Part shown: one piece after another, positions 1 to 6,726 of the stretch
Layout of the letters: every line of letters starts with the position of its first letter
How positions within the stretch are numbered: position 1 is the stretch's first letter
Source: JBKHAJ01 sp964641125
GTDB taxonomy: Bacteria; Spirochaetota; Spirochaetia; SPDA01; CAZSGZ01
DNA length: 15,987 nt
Direction of reading: 5' to 3'
Assembly: GCA_964641125.1 (NCBI GenBank)
Contig: CAZXMO010000068.1
Location: 1 to 15,987, forward strand
Made by a program: the position numbers and the translations under genes
The notes under the pieces: generated by a model
The model's input: the letters and a program-made list of their open reading frames with translations, nothing else
Database searches by the model: none
What the model was told of the DNA's origin: nothing

Positions 1-556
1 GATGGGGAAGCCCGACTCCCTCCTCCGAGGGAAGGGAGACGTGCATAAATCCAGCGGTCGGTCTGCAGGTTTCCTTTATTATCTTCATATCCGAGAACAA
101 AGCGGTATCGCCGGGATGATACAACCTGGTGCCGTTGCCGATGTCGACGACAAAACCCATGGCCGGTCCCGACAGAAGCTGACCGTCCGTGGTTTTTGCA
201 AAGGACCAGTGCCGACTCTCCACGGGCCGGGATGCTATTCCTTTTTCCTGGATCTCCATGCCCCATATGGTAGGCCGGATAAGGTCGGGATCTATACCGT
301 GGTATTTCGTCAGGTTGTATTGAACATCCAGAGCACAGATTACGACCGGTTTGTACTGCCGGATAATCTCAGGCGCATCCCCTAAATGATCAAAGGCGTT
401 ATGTGTTAGTAGGAGTACATCTACCTTGCCCAGATCCTTCGCCGATACCGGACAATACGGGTTCCCATCCATAAACGGATCGATGACCACTGATGTTCCT
501 TCCTTATTTGTTATCTTGTATCCCGCAACACCAAAAAACTGAATTGTACTGCTCAT
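1..556 (-). CDS. Metallo-beta-lactamase-fold hydrolase, C-terminus cut by window edge
   Basis: I translated this by hand from the minus strand: 185 codons are present and the gene runs on past base 1. The protein starts MSSTIQFFGVAGYKI and has the early MBL-fold pattern: IDPF near residues 25-28, LLLTHNAFDHLGD at 48-60, a lone His (RHWS) at 115-118, and YHPGDT at 146-151. This resembles the UlaG/UPF0173 branch of metal-dependent hydrolases, some of which are lactonases. The classical H-x-H-x-D-H motif reads H52-N-A54-F-D56-H57, so the second metal-binding His is Ala; D150 in HPGDT and H116 remain. The ATG overlaps the stop of the preceding gene as ATGA (553-556), with AAGGAG 5 bases upstream, so it is very likely co-translated as the last visible gene of the seven-gene catabolic operon. 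The fold is secure. The substrate is unknown; opening of a sugar lactone is only an inference from context. Confidence 0.85.
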   Translation of the reverse strand, partial: MSSTIQFFGVAGYKITNKEGTSVVIDPFMDGNPYCPVSAKDLGKVDVLLLTHNAFDHLGDAPEIIRQYKPVVICALDVQYNLTKYHGIDPDLIRPTIWGMEIQEKGIASRPVESRHWSFAKTTDGQLLSGPAMGFVVDIGNGTRLYHPGDTALFSDMKIIKETCRPTAGFMHVSLPSEEGVGLPH

Positions 557-1422
557 GTCAGCTCCTTTTTTTCTTTCGAAATCTTCTCGTATTCCCGGCG
601 TATAAAATCCTTGAGAATGATCGACTCCGAGATATTATCTACTTCATTCATGCCTTCCCATTCGCTCCAGACGTACTCGATCCCGATAAACCCGGGATAA
701 TAGGCTTCGGTCATCTTCCGTACTACCCTGGAATAATCTATCGTGTTCTTGTTGAAGGTCGTCTGGGCACGATCAGGATTCGCACCCCGCGCATGAAAAT
801 GGCTAGCCTTGGGCATAAGGAACTCGATTTTCTCGTCGGAGTAACCTAGTTTTGTAAAATGGGTGTAATCTAGTGTAAGTGTCAGTCCATCGACACTCTC
901 TACAAGTTCCGCCGCCTTTTCAGGGGTGTCGCATATGCTCCCGATGTGCGCCTCTATACCCAGGGTGATGTTCTTTTCCAGGGCTGCTTCCGTCCTCCAT
1001 CGAAGCTCATCGACCGTCCGCTCGAACGACGCCTTTCGCCCTTCCTGCTCAAAGACAACACCCGGGAGTACAGTCACATGAGGCGAGCCGATTTCAACAG
1101 CCAACTCCAGGGTCTTTAAAAATGCTTCCTGTACTTCTCTTTGAACTGAAGCAGAAGGATGATTAACAGCGGTCGACTCGAAATCAATGGCCGTCTGCAA
1201 AAAAAGGTCGGCCACCTCGAGTTCTCTACGGTCCAGGCGTTCTCTGAGCATACGGCCGGTACCGGCAACATCGGAAAGCGCTTCTTTCGGCTGAATATGG
1301 GAACGGTCCTGAAACAGCCCTATATCAACACCGTCGAAGTCCAGCATCCGAATTATATCCAGCGAATTTTCATGGCTCAGAAGAGGAAAAGTAAAATCGG
1401 CACATGCGAATCTCAGGTCCAT
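553..1422 (-). CDS. Sugar phosphate isomerase/epimerase-like TIM-barrel protein
   Basis: A 289-residue protein of the xylose-isomerase-like TIM-barrel (AP endonuclease family 2) superfamily, which includes IolE, hydroxypyruvate isomerase, UlaE and ketose 3-epimerases. The likely divalent-metal ligands are in the usual order: E157 in LGIEAHIG, D185 with H188 in LDYTHF, H210 in HFHARG, and E249 in GIEYVW. No signal peptide is seen, so it should act in the cytoplasm. Start: ATG with AGGGAG 7 bases upstream, 11 bases after the stop of the SDR gene. It lies between the dehydrogenase and the MBL hydrolase in the operon, so it probably isomerises or epimerises an intermediate of the imported compound. 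The family is secure, but the reaction cannot be read from sequence because this superfamily covers isomerases, epimerases and dehydratases. Confidence 0.87.
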   Translation of the reverse strand: MDLRFACADFTFPLLSHENSLDIIRMLDFDGVDIGLFQDRSHIQPKEALSDVAGTGRMLRERLDRRELEVADLFLQTAIDFESTAVNHPSASVQREVQEAFLKTLELAVEIGSPHVTVLPGVVFEQEGRKASFERTVDELRWRTEAALEKNITLGIEAHIGSICDTPEKAAELVESVDGLTLTLDYTHFTKLGYSDEKIEFLMPKASHFHARGANPDRAQTTFNKNTIDYSRVVRKMTEAYYPGFIGIEYVWSEWEGMNEVDNISESIILKDFIRREYEKISKEKKELT

Positions 1423-1433
1423 ATTATTACTCC

Positions 1434-2201
1434 CTAACCCATGTACATTCCGCCGTTGATATCGATAACGGCACCGGTAATGAAACCCGCCAGGTCGGAA
1501 GACAAGAAAAGCACAAGTCCCGCGATGTCCTGTGTTTGTCCGAGACGGCCTAGAGGAATCAACTCTTTGAGCTTATCCTTTGCGTCCTGGGAGAACTGAT
1601 TGATAATTTCGCTTTCCGTTGTACCGGGAGCAATGGTGTTCACTGTAATGTTGTGTTCCGCTACCCTGCGAGCCATACCTTGAGAGAGGCCTATGATCCC
1701 TGCTTTGGAAGCGGAATACGCAAGTCCGTTCGCATATCCTCCCATTCTGCCTGCCAGAGAGGACATATTTATAATCCGTCCCCACTTCTTCTTTTTCATA
1801 TACGGTAGTGTTTTCTGTGCTGCGAAAAAAACACTTTTCAGATTGACGGCCAAGATTCTATTCCACTCCTCCTCGGTTATCTCCTCAATCTTCGTGGAGT
1901 GGAGAATTCCAGCATTATTGACAAGAATGTCGATGCCACCAAAAACCTCGACGCACTTACCTACCATAGCCTCGAGGTCCTCTAACGAAGCAACATTGGT
2001 AACTGAAATCTCCAGGTTCCCCCTACCGAACCGTTTTTCCCCTTCCGTTTTTAGTTTATTCACTGTCTCCAGATTGATATCCGCCGCAAAAACTTTTGCA
2101 CCGTTTTGGGCCAAGGCAAGTGCAACTTCTTTGCCAATACCCTGTCCGGCACCAGTAACAATCGCAGTTTTTCCGGAAAGGTCAATTTCCCACTTTTCCA
2201 T
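1434..2201 (-). CDS. SDR-family oxidoreductase (FabG-like sugar/polyol dehydrogenase)
   Basis: A 255-residue classical short-chain dehydrogenase. It has the nucleotide-binding TGAGQGIG at residues 16-23, NNAG at 95-98, and the catalytic set N120, S148, Y162 and K166 (YSASK). An acidic residue, D41, ends the second strand (FAADIN), which usually means NAD(H) rather than NADP(H). The C-terminus IDINGGMYMG is the usual SDR ending. Start: ATG with GGAGG 8 bases upstream. It directly follows the permease stop with no gap, and the isomerase gene begins 11 bases downstream. Blast-type annotation would probably call it 3-oxoacyl-ACP reductase, but between an ABC importer and a sugar isomerase it is more likely a dehydrogenase oxidising a hydroxyl of the imported sugar, polyol or sugar acid. 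Family certain, substrate inferred. Confidence 0.93.
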   Translation of the reverse strand: MEKWEIDLSGKTAIVTGAGQGIGKEVALALAQNGAKVFAADINLETVNKLKTEGEKRFGRGNLEISVTNVASLEDLEAMVGKCVEVFGGIDILVNNAGILHSTKIEEITEEEWNRILAVNLKSVFFAAQKTLPYMKKKKWGRIINMSSLAGRMGGYANGLAYSASKAGIIGLSQGMARRVAEHNITVNTIAPGTTESEIINQFSQDAKDKLKELIPLGRLGQTQDIAGLVLFLSSDLAGFITGAVIDINGGMYMG

Positions 2202-3188
2202 CTAATTGCCCTCCTTGGTCAAAGACATGCGCTGGGAAGTTACTGCAACGATCAGGATTATTCCTACCACGACTCTCTGCCAGTACGAGGATACCCCTAA
2301 CAAATTAAGTCCGTTCCCTAGTACACCAATCATGAGAATACCGACAGCCGTACCGACCAGAGTCCCACGGCCTCCTAAGAGACTCGTTCCGCCGATTACG
2401 ACTGCGGTAATGCTATCCAAGTTCAGATTTGTTCCGGCGTTTGCATCTATGGCAAGCAAATGAGCCGATTGAACGAAAGCCGCTACCGAACACAGGAAGC
2501 CGGTAATCACATAGGGAAGCATTTTAAAAACACGGACCCGGATACCGGAGAATTTAGCGGCCAGCTCATTGCTTCCGATTGCGTAGAGCATCCTTCCGGG
2601 TTTCGTGAAGGAAAGAAAAAGCTGTCCGAAGATATATACGATAAACACGATCAGAACATAGCTGGGGATAGCCCCGAACAAACGGAACTCATCGATTCTC
2701 GCCATAATCACCGGGAGATTAGAGACTGCTTTGGAATTCGATATTATGTAGACAACACCGTTATATATCGACATCGTTCCTAGGGTTACGATAAAGGGTT
2801 CCAGACGGGCAAAGGCAATAAGTATACCGTTTACAGCGCCTGCGAAAATTCCCATACCGACCCCCACAAGCAATCCCTGAAGTAAACCTACATCCTTGAT
2901 AACGAAACACATCAGCCATCCCGAGAGGGTAAAGATTCCGCCTATCGAAAGGTCTATACCACCGGTTAGAATAACCATACACTGACCTGCAGCGAGAATT
3001 CCAATTGTGCTTACCTGGTACAAAACGTTCGATAAGTTGTTAACACGAAAGAAATACGGTGAAATAATCGAGAAGAATATAAATAGAACTAAAAGTCCCA
3101 AGGTAACAAACACCTCGGTTCCGTAATTTTTCAGCGCTACAAGATTATTTTTATTCAACAATTTCTTACCCTCCATCCGTACATTCAT
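2202..3188 (-). CDS. Sugar ABC transporter permease (RbsC type)
   Basis: A 328-residue, very hydrophobic inner-membrane protein of the RbsC/XylH/AraH permease family. The family signature GGIDLSIGG is at residues 76-84, and the loop SNELAAKFSGIRV, which contacts the ATPase, follows in the second half. Repeated hydrophobic segments fit the 8-10 helices typical of the family, and the length is normal. Its ATG overlaps the TGA of the ATPase gene as ATGA (3185-3188). There is no convincing ribosome site, so translation probably depends on coupling; an in-frame ATG at codon 5 is an alternative. With one fused ATPase and one binding protein it makes a complete high-affinity importer in which the permease works as a homodimer. 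Confidence 0.95.
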   Translation of the reverse strand: MNVRMEGKKLLNKNNLVALKNYGTEVFVTLGLLVLFIFFSIISPYFFRVNNLSNVLYQVSTIGILAAGQCMVILTGGIDLSIGGIFTLSGWLMCFVIKDVGLLQGLLVGVGMGIFAGAVNGILIAFARLEPFIVTLGTMSIYNGVVYIISNSKAVSNLPVIMARIDEFRLFGAIPSYVLIVFIVYIFGQLFLSFTKPGRMLYAIGSNELAAKFSGIRVRVFKMLPYVITGFLCSVAAFVQSAHLLAIDANAGTNLNLDSITAVVIGGTSLLGGRGTLVGTAVGILMIGVLGNGLNLLGVSSYWQRVVVGIILIVAVTSQRMSLTKEGN

Positions 3189-4687
3189 TTGCCAGGTATC
3201 GCTTGTTCGAGGATTTTTTCTTCAGTCGCTTCTTCTTCACTGAATTCCGTTATAATTTTACCTTCGTTCACAACTATAATTCTGTCGCAAATAGCTATCA
3301 GCTCCTGCATTTCACTGGAAACCATAATAATAGCCTTTCCCGCCTTCGCAAGTTCTTTTATGAGCTCATATATTTCCGTTTTTGTACCCACATCAATTCC
3401 CCGTGTAGGTTCATCGAAGATAAAGACATCAGCTTCTTGGGAAAGCCACTTAGCTAAAAGAACCTTTTGCTGGTTTCCACCGGAAAGATTATTAACTGTT
3501 TGGGATAAGTCGTTTAGCTTGATGCTAAAACGATTTATCATCTCCCGATTCAGCTTTTCGAACTGCCGTTCATGGACGATAAATCCCTTTTTCAAATTCA
3601 TATTGACTTGGTTCATATTCGAGCCAACGGACAGCTTGACGGCTAAGCCTTTCTGTTTCCTGTCCTCGGGTATCAATGCGACTCCGCTCTGAATTACTTT
3701 TTTTATCTTGCGGACCTTTATTTCTCTGCCGTTTATCTTTACCGACCCCTGTGTCATCTTTCTGACACCGAAAATCGTTTCCATAATTTCGGTTCTCCCG
3801 GCCCCGACAAGACCTGCAAAGCCCAGGATTTCATTTCTATAGAGAGTAAATCCGATATCTTCTATCTTTACTCCGTCGGAGACTCCATCTACCTCCAATA
3901 TCGGCGGGCCAAGTTCGAGTTTTTCCTTTACCCCGAAGAAATCCTTAATGTCACGTCCGACCATGAGCTTGACCAATTTAAATGAATCGAGCTCTCCTAT
4001 AGGTATCCGTGCCTTTACGATTTTTCCGTCGCATAATACAGTGACGATATCACCCACTTCGAAGATCTCTTTGAACCTGTGCGTTACGAGAATTATCGAT
4101 ACTCCTTCACTCTTGAGTTTCCGTATAAGTGTAAAGAGCTCATCCACCTCTTTGATTGAAAGAGCCGTTGTCGGTTCGTCAAAAACCAACATATCGTTCT
4201 TTTGGGATGTCGCCTTCATAATCTCTACGACCTGCGCCTGAGCAACCGTAAGGGCACTTACTTTTGTAGTAACGGGAGGCATATCGGAAAGATTGAATTG
4301 TCTAAACAGTTCCTCTGATTTTTGCTGAATAGTTTTTCTATCGAGAATCGCCCCACCCTTGTAGCTGTCTCGTTCGAACATATATATGTTTTCCGCAATC
4401 GACAGTTCCGGCATCAGGTTCAGCTCCTGAGTAACCATTGCGATTTTAAGTTCCTTGGCCAGCAGCGGTGTTATATGATTGTACTCAGCTCCCGACACCC
4501 TTAAGGTTCCAGTGTCAGGTGTATGGATACCGGCAATTATCTTGCCCAGGGTCGATTTTCCGGCTCCATTTTCACCGACTAAACAGTGAACTTCTCCCCT
4601 TTTCATATGAAAATCGACCATATCGAGAGCCTTAATTCCCCCGAAGGTCTTACTTATGTCCGCTGCTTCCAGGATATATTCCATCAC
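3185..4687 (-). CDS. Sugar ABC transporter ATP-binding protein, two fused ATPase domains (RbsA/MglA type)
   Basis: A 500-residue cytoplasmic ATPase with two nucleotide-binding domains, the usual layout for the CUT2 carbohydrate importers. Domain 1 has Walker A GENGAGKST at 38-46, a diverged signature LTVAQAQVVEI, and Walker B MLVFDEPTTAL. Domain 2 has a degenerate P-loop (GLVGAGRTE), a good signature LSGGNQQKVLLAKWL and Walker B VFIFDEPTRGID; this asymmetry is normal for the family. The first codon given here is GTG, followed at once by ATG at 4684. An AAAGGG lies upstream at a usable distance from either, so the start may be one codon shorter. It follows the binding-protein gene after a 77-base gap with a hairpin, and overlaps the permease gene by 4 bases. 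Function secure, sugar unknown. Confidence 0.95.
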   Translation of the reverse strand: MMEYILEAADISKTFGGIKALDMVDFHMKRGEVHCLVGENGAGKSTLGKIIAGIHTPDTGTLRVSGAEYNHITPLLAKELKIAMVTQELNLMPELSIAENIYMFERDSYKGGAILDRKTIQQKSEELFRQFNLSDMPPVTTKVSALTVAQAQVVEIMKATSQKNDMLVFDEPTTALSIKEVDELFTLIRKLKSEGVSIILVTHRFKEIFEVGDIVTVLCDGKIVKARIPIGELDSFKLVKLMVGRDIKDFFGVKEKLELGPPILEVDGVSDGVKIEDIGFTLYRNEILGFAGLVGAGRTEIMETIFGVRKMTQGSVKINGREIKVRKIKKVIQSGVALIPEDRKQKGLAVKLSVGSNMNQVNMNLKKGFIVHERQFEKLNREMINRFSIKLNDLSQTVNNLSGGNQQKVLLAKWLSQEADVFIFDEPTRGIDVGTKTEIYELIKELAKAGKAIIMVSSEMQELIAICDRIIVVNEGKIITEFSEEEATEEKILEQAIPGK

Positions 4688-4714
4688 GTATCATCCCTTT
4701 CCCTTTTTATATAC

Positions 4715-4741
4715 TACTGGGGAAGCATAGCTTCCCCAGTA
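4715..4741 (-). promoter_or_regulatory. Intercistronic 12-bp hairpin between binding-protein and ATPase genes
   Basis: A perfect inverted repeat with arms 4715-4726 (tactggggaagc) and 4730-4741 around a 3-base loop. In the minus-strand transcript it lies just after the binding-protein stop and before the ATPase gene. The bases that follow (GTATATAAAAAGG) are not a U-run, so it is not a classical terminator. Known parallels, such as hairpins after malE-type genes, protect the upstream message from 3' decay so that binding protein exceeds membrane components; that role is inferred. The last codons of the binding-protein gene carry another copy of TTCCCCA, which could pair with the first arm instead. 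Confidence 0.7.
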
Positions 4742-4764
4742 TCTTGTTCTTTCAGTATAATCGA

Positions 4765-5787
4765 CTATTGGGGAAATTTTGCCGTAGGACCGAAACATGC
4801 TTCGAGGTATTTCGGAGCTTCGGTATCGGCATTTTCCGTTGTAACCAACGGACAGTCGGTTGAAATGCTAGCAGGTGCCTTTCCTTCAGTAAAGAAGTCG
4901 TACATCTGCTGCGCAACAATCGCACCGTGAGTATAGAGGGGTTGAACCGCCATGACATTGATCTTACCGTCCATAACTGCCTTGAGACTCTCGGGAGATC
5001 CGTCGAAACCGCCGAGAAGAATTTGGTCTTCCTTTCCTGCATCGAGAACGGCCTTCATTGCTCCAAGCACGGATTCATCGTAGTTGCACCACAGGATGGC
5101 AAGATCGGGATTAGCGGTAATCAGGTCCTGAGCAAACTTATAGGACTCGTCTCTGGTATAGTTGATTGCCTCTTTGATATCGACGATTGGTATGCCCGCT
5201 TCGTCCATTGCCCTCTTAAATCCCGCGTGACGGGCCGCTCCGTTGCTCCGAGCAAGACTTATTGATATAGTAGCCGCAGGTCCTGTCTTTCCCATATCTT
5301 GATAAGTCCTAGCGAGATATTCACCGGCATCGTAGTTTCCGCCCTCGTTCTGAGCGTCGATCATTGCCGCAATTTCCACATCCGGACTATCCGGTTTTAT
5401 ATGGAGAATCCATACAGGAATATCGGCTCCATTGAACTCTTTTACAGCAGCATTTGCACTGGAACTGTCTGTACCCGACAACGCAACGGCGTCGTATTCA
5501 GCGGAGACCATGTCCTGGGCATTCTGCATTTGCTTCGAGGCTGAAGAGCTCGAACTAACCGCTTTCGCATCCATACCTAATTCTTCTGCCGTATCAGTAA
5601 AACCGGTAGCGACCGCGTTCCAGGCGGGGTTTTCCAGCTCTGCATTGATGTAGCCCACCTTGTATACCTTTTCACCCGCTTCACCGGCCTGTTCCTGCTG
5701 GCCGCCTGCGAATACAATCCCGGAACACAAGACGAGACTGAGAATGATGCTTACTAGTACGATTCTCTTTGTCAATTTGGTTACCAT
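4765..5787 (-). CDS. Periplasmic sugar-binding protein of CUT2-type ABC importer
   Basis: A 340-residue secreted protein. The N-terminus has a charged start (MVTKLTKR), a hydrophobic core at about residues 9-26, and an apparent signal peptidase I site after VFA, giving a mature end GGQQEQ. This Gly/Gln/Glu-rich mature start is common in binding proteins of free-living spirochaetes. A Cys lies in the core (LVLC), so a relaxed spirochaetal lipobox cannot be excluded. The mature part resembles the RbsB/periplasmic-binding-protein type 1 family: YKVGYINAELENPAWNAVATGF, then DAVALSGTDSSS, and LGGFDGSPESLKAVMDGKI near the C-terminus. Start: ATG with GGGAGGT 6 bases upstream, the strongest ribosome site in the operon. 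It is second in the operon, 55 bases after the amidohydrolase gene, and should bind the substrate for the ATPase and permease encoded downstream. Confidence 0.93.
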   Translation of the reverse strand: MVTKLTKRIVLVSIILSLVLCSGIVFAGGQQEQAGEAGEKVYKVGYINAELENPAWNAVATGFTDTAEELGMDAKAVSSSSSASKQMQNAQDMVSAEYDAVALSGTDSSSANAAVKEFNGADIPVWILHIKPDSPDVEIAAMIDAQNEGGNYDAGEYLARTYQDMGKTGPAATISISLARSNGAARHAGFKRAMDEAGIPIVDIKEAINYTRDESYKFAQDLITANPDLAILWCNYDESVLGAMKAVLDAGKEDQILLGGFDGSPESLKAVMDGKINVMAVQPLYTHGAIVAQQMYDFFTEGKAPASISTDCPLVTTENADTEAPKYLEACFGPTAKFPQ

Positions 5788-5842
5788 TTTGGCACCTCCC
5801 TTAAAATATTAACCGGGCACAACGCACCCGTTTGCTGCAGTT

Positions 5843-6601
5843 TTATTCGATACGAAATACTTTCTTCGCAGTTCCTGCCAGACAAAGTTCTTTTTCTTCA
5901 ACTGTAAGGCTGAGTGACTCATATTTTGCAAGCTCCACCGGTATGTTCGCCAACTCGTCGCTTGCAAACATCACCCGGTCTGCGCCGAATTCCTCTACGA
6001 AATGCTCAATGTGGTGAGGAGCAGTCCAGGATGTTTCTAAATAGATATTTTCCGATTCCCCGGCGGCTATCATGGCCTCTCCGGCGGTGACTACGAGCCC
6101 GCTGTGGGCGAGAATTACCGGTGTCTTGGGAAACTGTTTGGCCCTCGGAATAACCATTGCGGGTAGCGCAAAGGGAATTCCCGGGCCGGTGTGTACCATG
6201 ACAGGGATATTGAGCTCAGCAGCCGTTTCGAAAACCATAAGCCCATCTTTCGACATCGGATTGCAAGCATGAGCAAAGGCGTGGAGCTTTACACCCCTAA
6301 AGTCGAGCTTCTCCACACACCTCTTGATTTCGTCTTTGTAATTTTTTTCCCGTATATGAGGATTTACCGAAGCAAGGCCGTAAATGCGGCCTTCATACTT
6401 TTTGGTAAATCGATAGATTCTATCGTGGTCTTCTCTGATATCATCGATATGAATGGTCCCTACCATCCCTTGAATAATTGCCTTATCAATACTGTATTTC
6501 TGCATCGCGGAGATAATTTCATCTTCCGTCCTAATTTCATCAAATACCCTGTCGACTCCGAGATGCAGATGTGTTTCAATTATCATAGTTTCGCCTATCA
6601 T
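5843..6601 (-). CDS. Amidohydrolase-family metal-dependent hydrolase (COG2159-like)
   Basis: A 252-residue TIM-barrel hydrolase and the first gene of the minus operon. Metal-site residues fit the amidohydrolase_2 family: H11-L-H13 after the first strand (ETHLHLG), H137 in VMVHTGPG, H166 in ILAHSG, and D205 in MFASDE. FRGVKLH at 102-107 is also typical. Relatives include decarboxylases (ACMSD/gamma-resorcylate type) and lactonases such as 2-pyrone-4,6-dicarboxylate lactonase, so the reaction is open; in this sugar-type operon a lactonase is plausible. No signal peptide. Start: ATG at 6601 with AAGG 6 bases upstream; a second ATG at codon 6 has a poorer site. The leader is about 30 bases from a near-consensus promoter. 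It is unusual for this gene, not the binding protein, to head a transporter operon. Confidence 0.88.
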   Translation of the reverse strand: MIGETMIIETHLHLGVDRVFDEIRTEDEIISAMQKYSIDKAIIQGMVGTIHIDDIREDHDRIYRFTKKYEGRIYGLASVNPHIREKNYKDEIKRCVEKLDFRGVKLHAFAHACNPMSKDGLMVFETAAELNIPVMVHTGPGIPFALPAMVIPRAKQFPKTPVILAHSGLVVTAGEAMIAAGESENIYLETSWTAPHHIEHFVEEFGADRVMFASDELANIPVELAKYESLSLTVEEKELCLAGTAKKVFRIE

Positions 6602-6612
6602 TTCAAACCTTA

Positions 6613-6626
6613 CAGCATATCTGCTG
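6613..6626. repeat. Small palindrome CAGCA-tatc-TGCTG in the minus-operon leader
   Basis: Perfect 5-base arms around a 4-base centre, between the predicted minus transcription start (near 6633) and the amidohydrolase start codon. A site this close downstream of a promoter is a natural roadblock operator for a repressor. It is short enough to occur by chance, and no regulator gene is visible in the window. Confidence 0.35.
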
Positions 6627-6639
6627 GTCTGATGAGTAG

Positions 6640-6668
6640 ATTGTAGGCTAGCCTGCTTGATCTGTCAA
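6640..6668 (-). promoter_or_regulatory. Strong sigma70-type promoter for the seven-gene minus operon
   Basis: Read on the minus strand: -35 TTGACA (plus-strand 6663-6668, perfect consensus), a 17-base spacer, and -10 TACAAT (6640-6645, 5 of 6). The start should be near 6633, leaving about 30 bases of leader with AAGG before the ATG at 6601. Its -35 box directly abuts that of the divergent plus promoter. Confidence 0.8.
6645..6654. repeat. 10-bp perfect palindrome AGGCTAGCCT, possible operator
   Basis: A perfect 10-base palindrome within the minus promoter: it covers one base of the -10 box and part of the spacer, and sits just upstream of the -35 of the plus promoter. A repressor here would block the operon and could also affect the opposite gene. 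This is only a positional argument; it matches no operator consensus I can name. Confidence 0.4.
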
Positions 6669-6685
6669 CATTTTTTTTCTATAAT
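6657..6685 (+). promoter_or_regulatory. Sigma70-type promoter for the glycerate kinase gene
   Basis: -35 TTGATC at 6657-6662, a 17-base spacer containing a run of eight T, and a perfect -10 TATAAT at 6680-6685. Transcription should begin near 6692, giving a 35-base leader with a small GC hairpin (CGGGG 6696-6700, CCCCG 6704-6708) just before the ribosome site AAAGGA at 6714-6719. Confidence 0.75.
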
Positions 6686-6726
6686 TCTTCTGTCCCGGGG
6701 CAGCCCCGAGACGAAAGGATTACACA

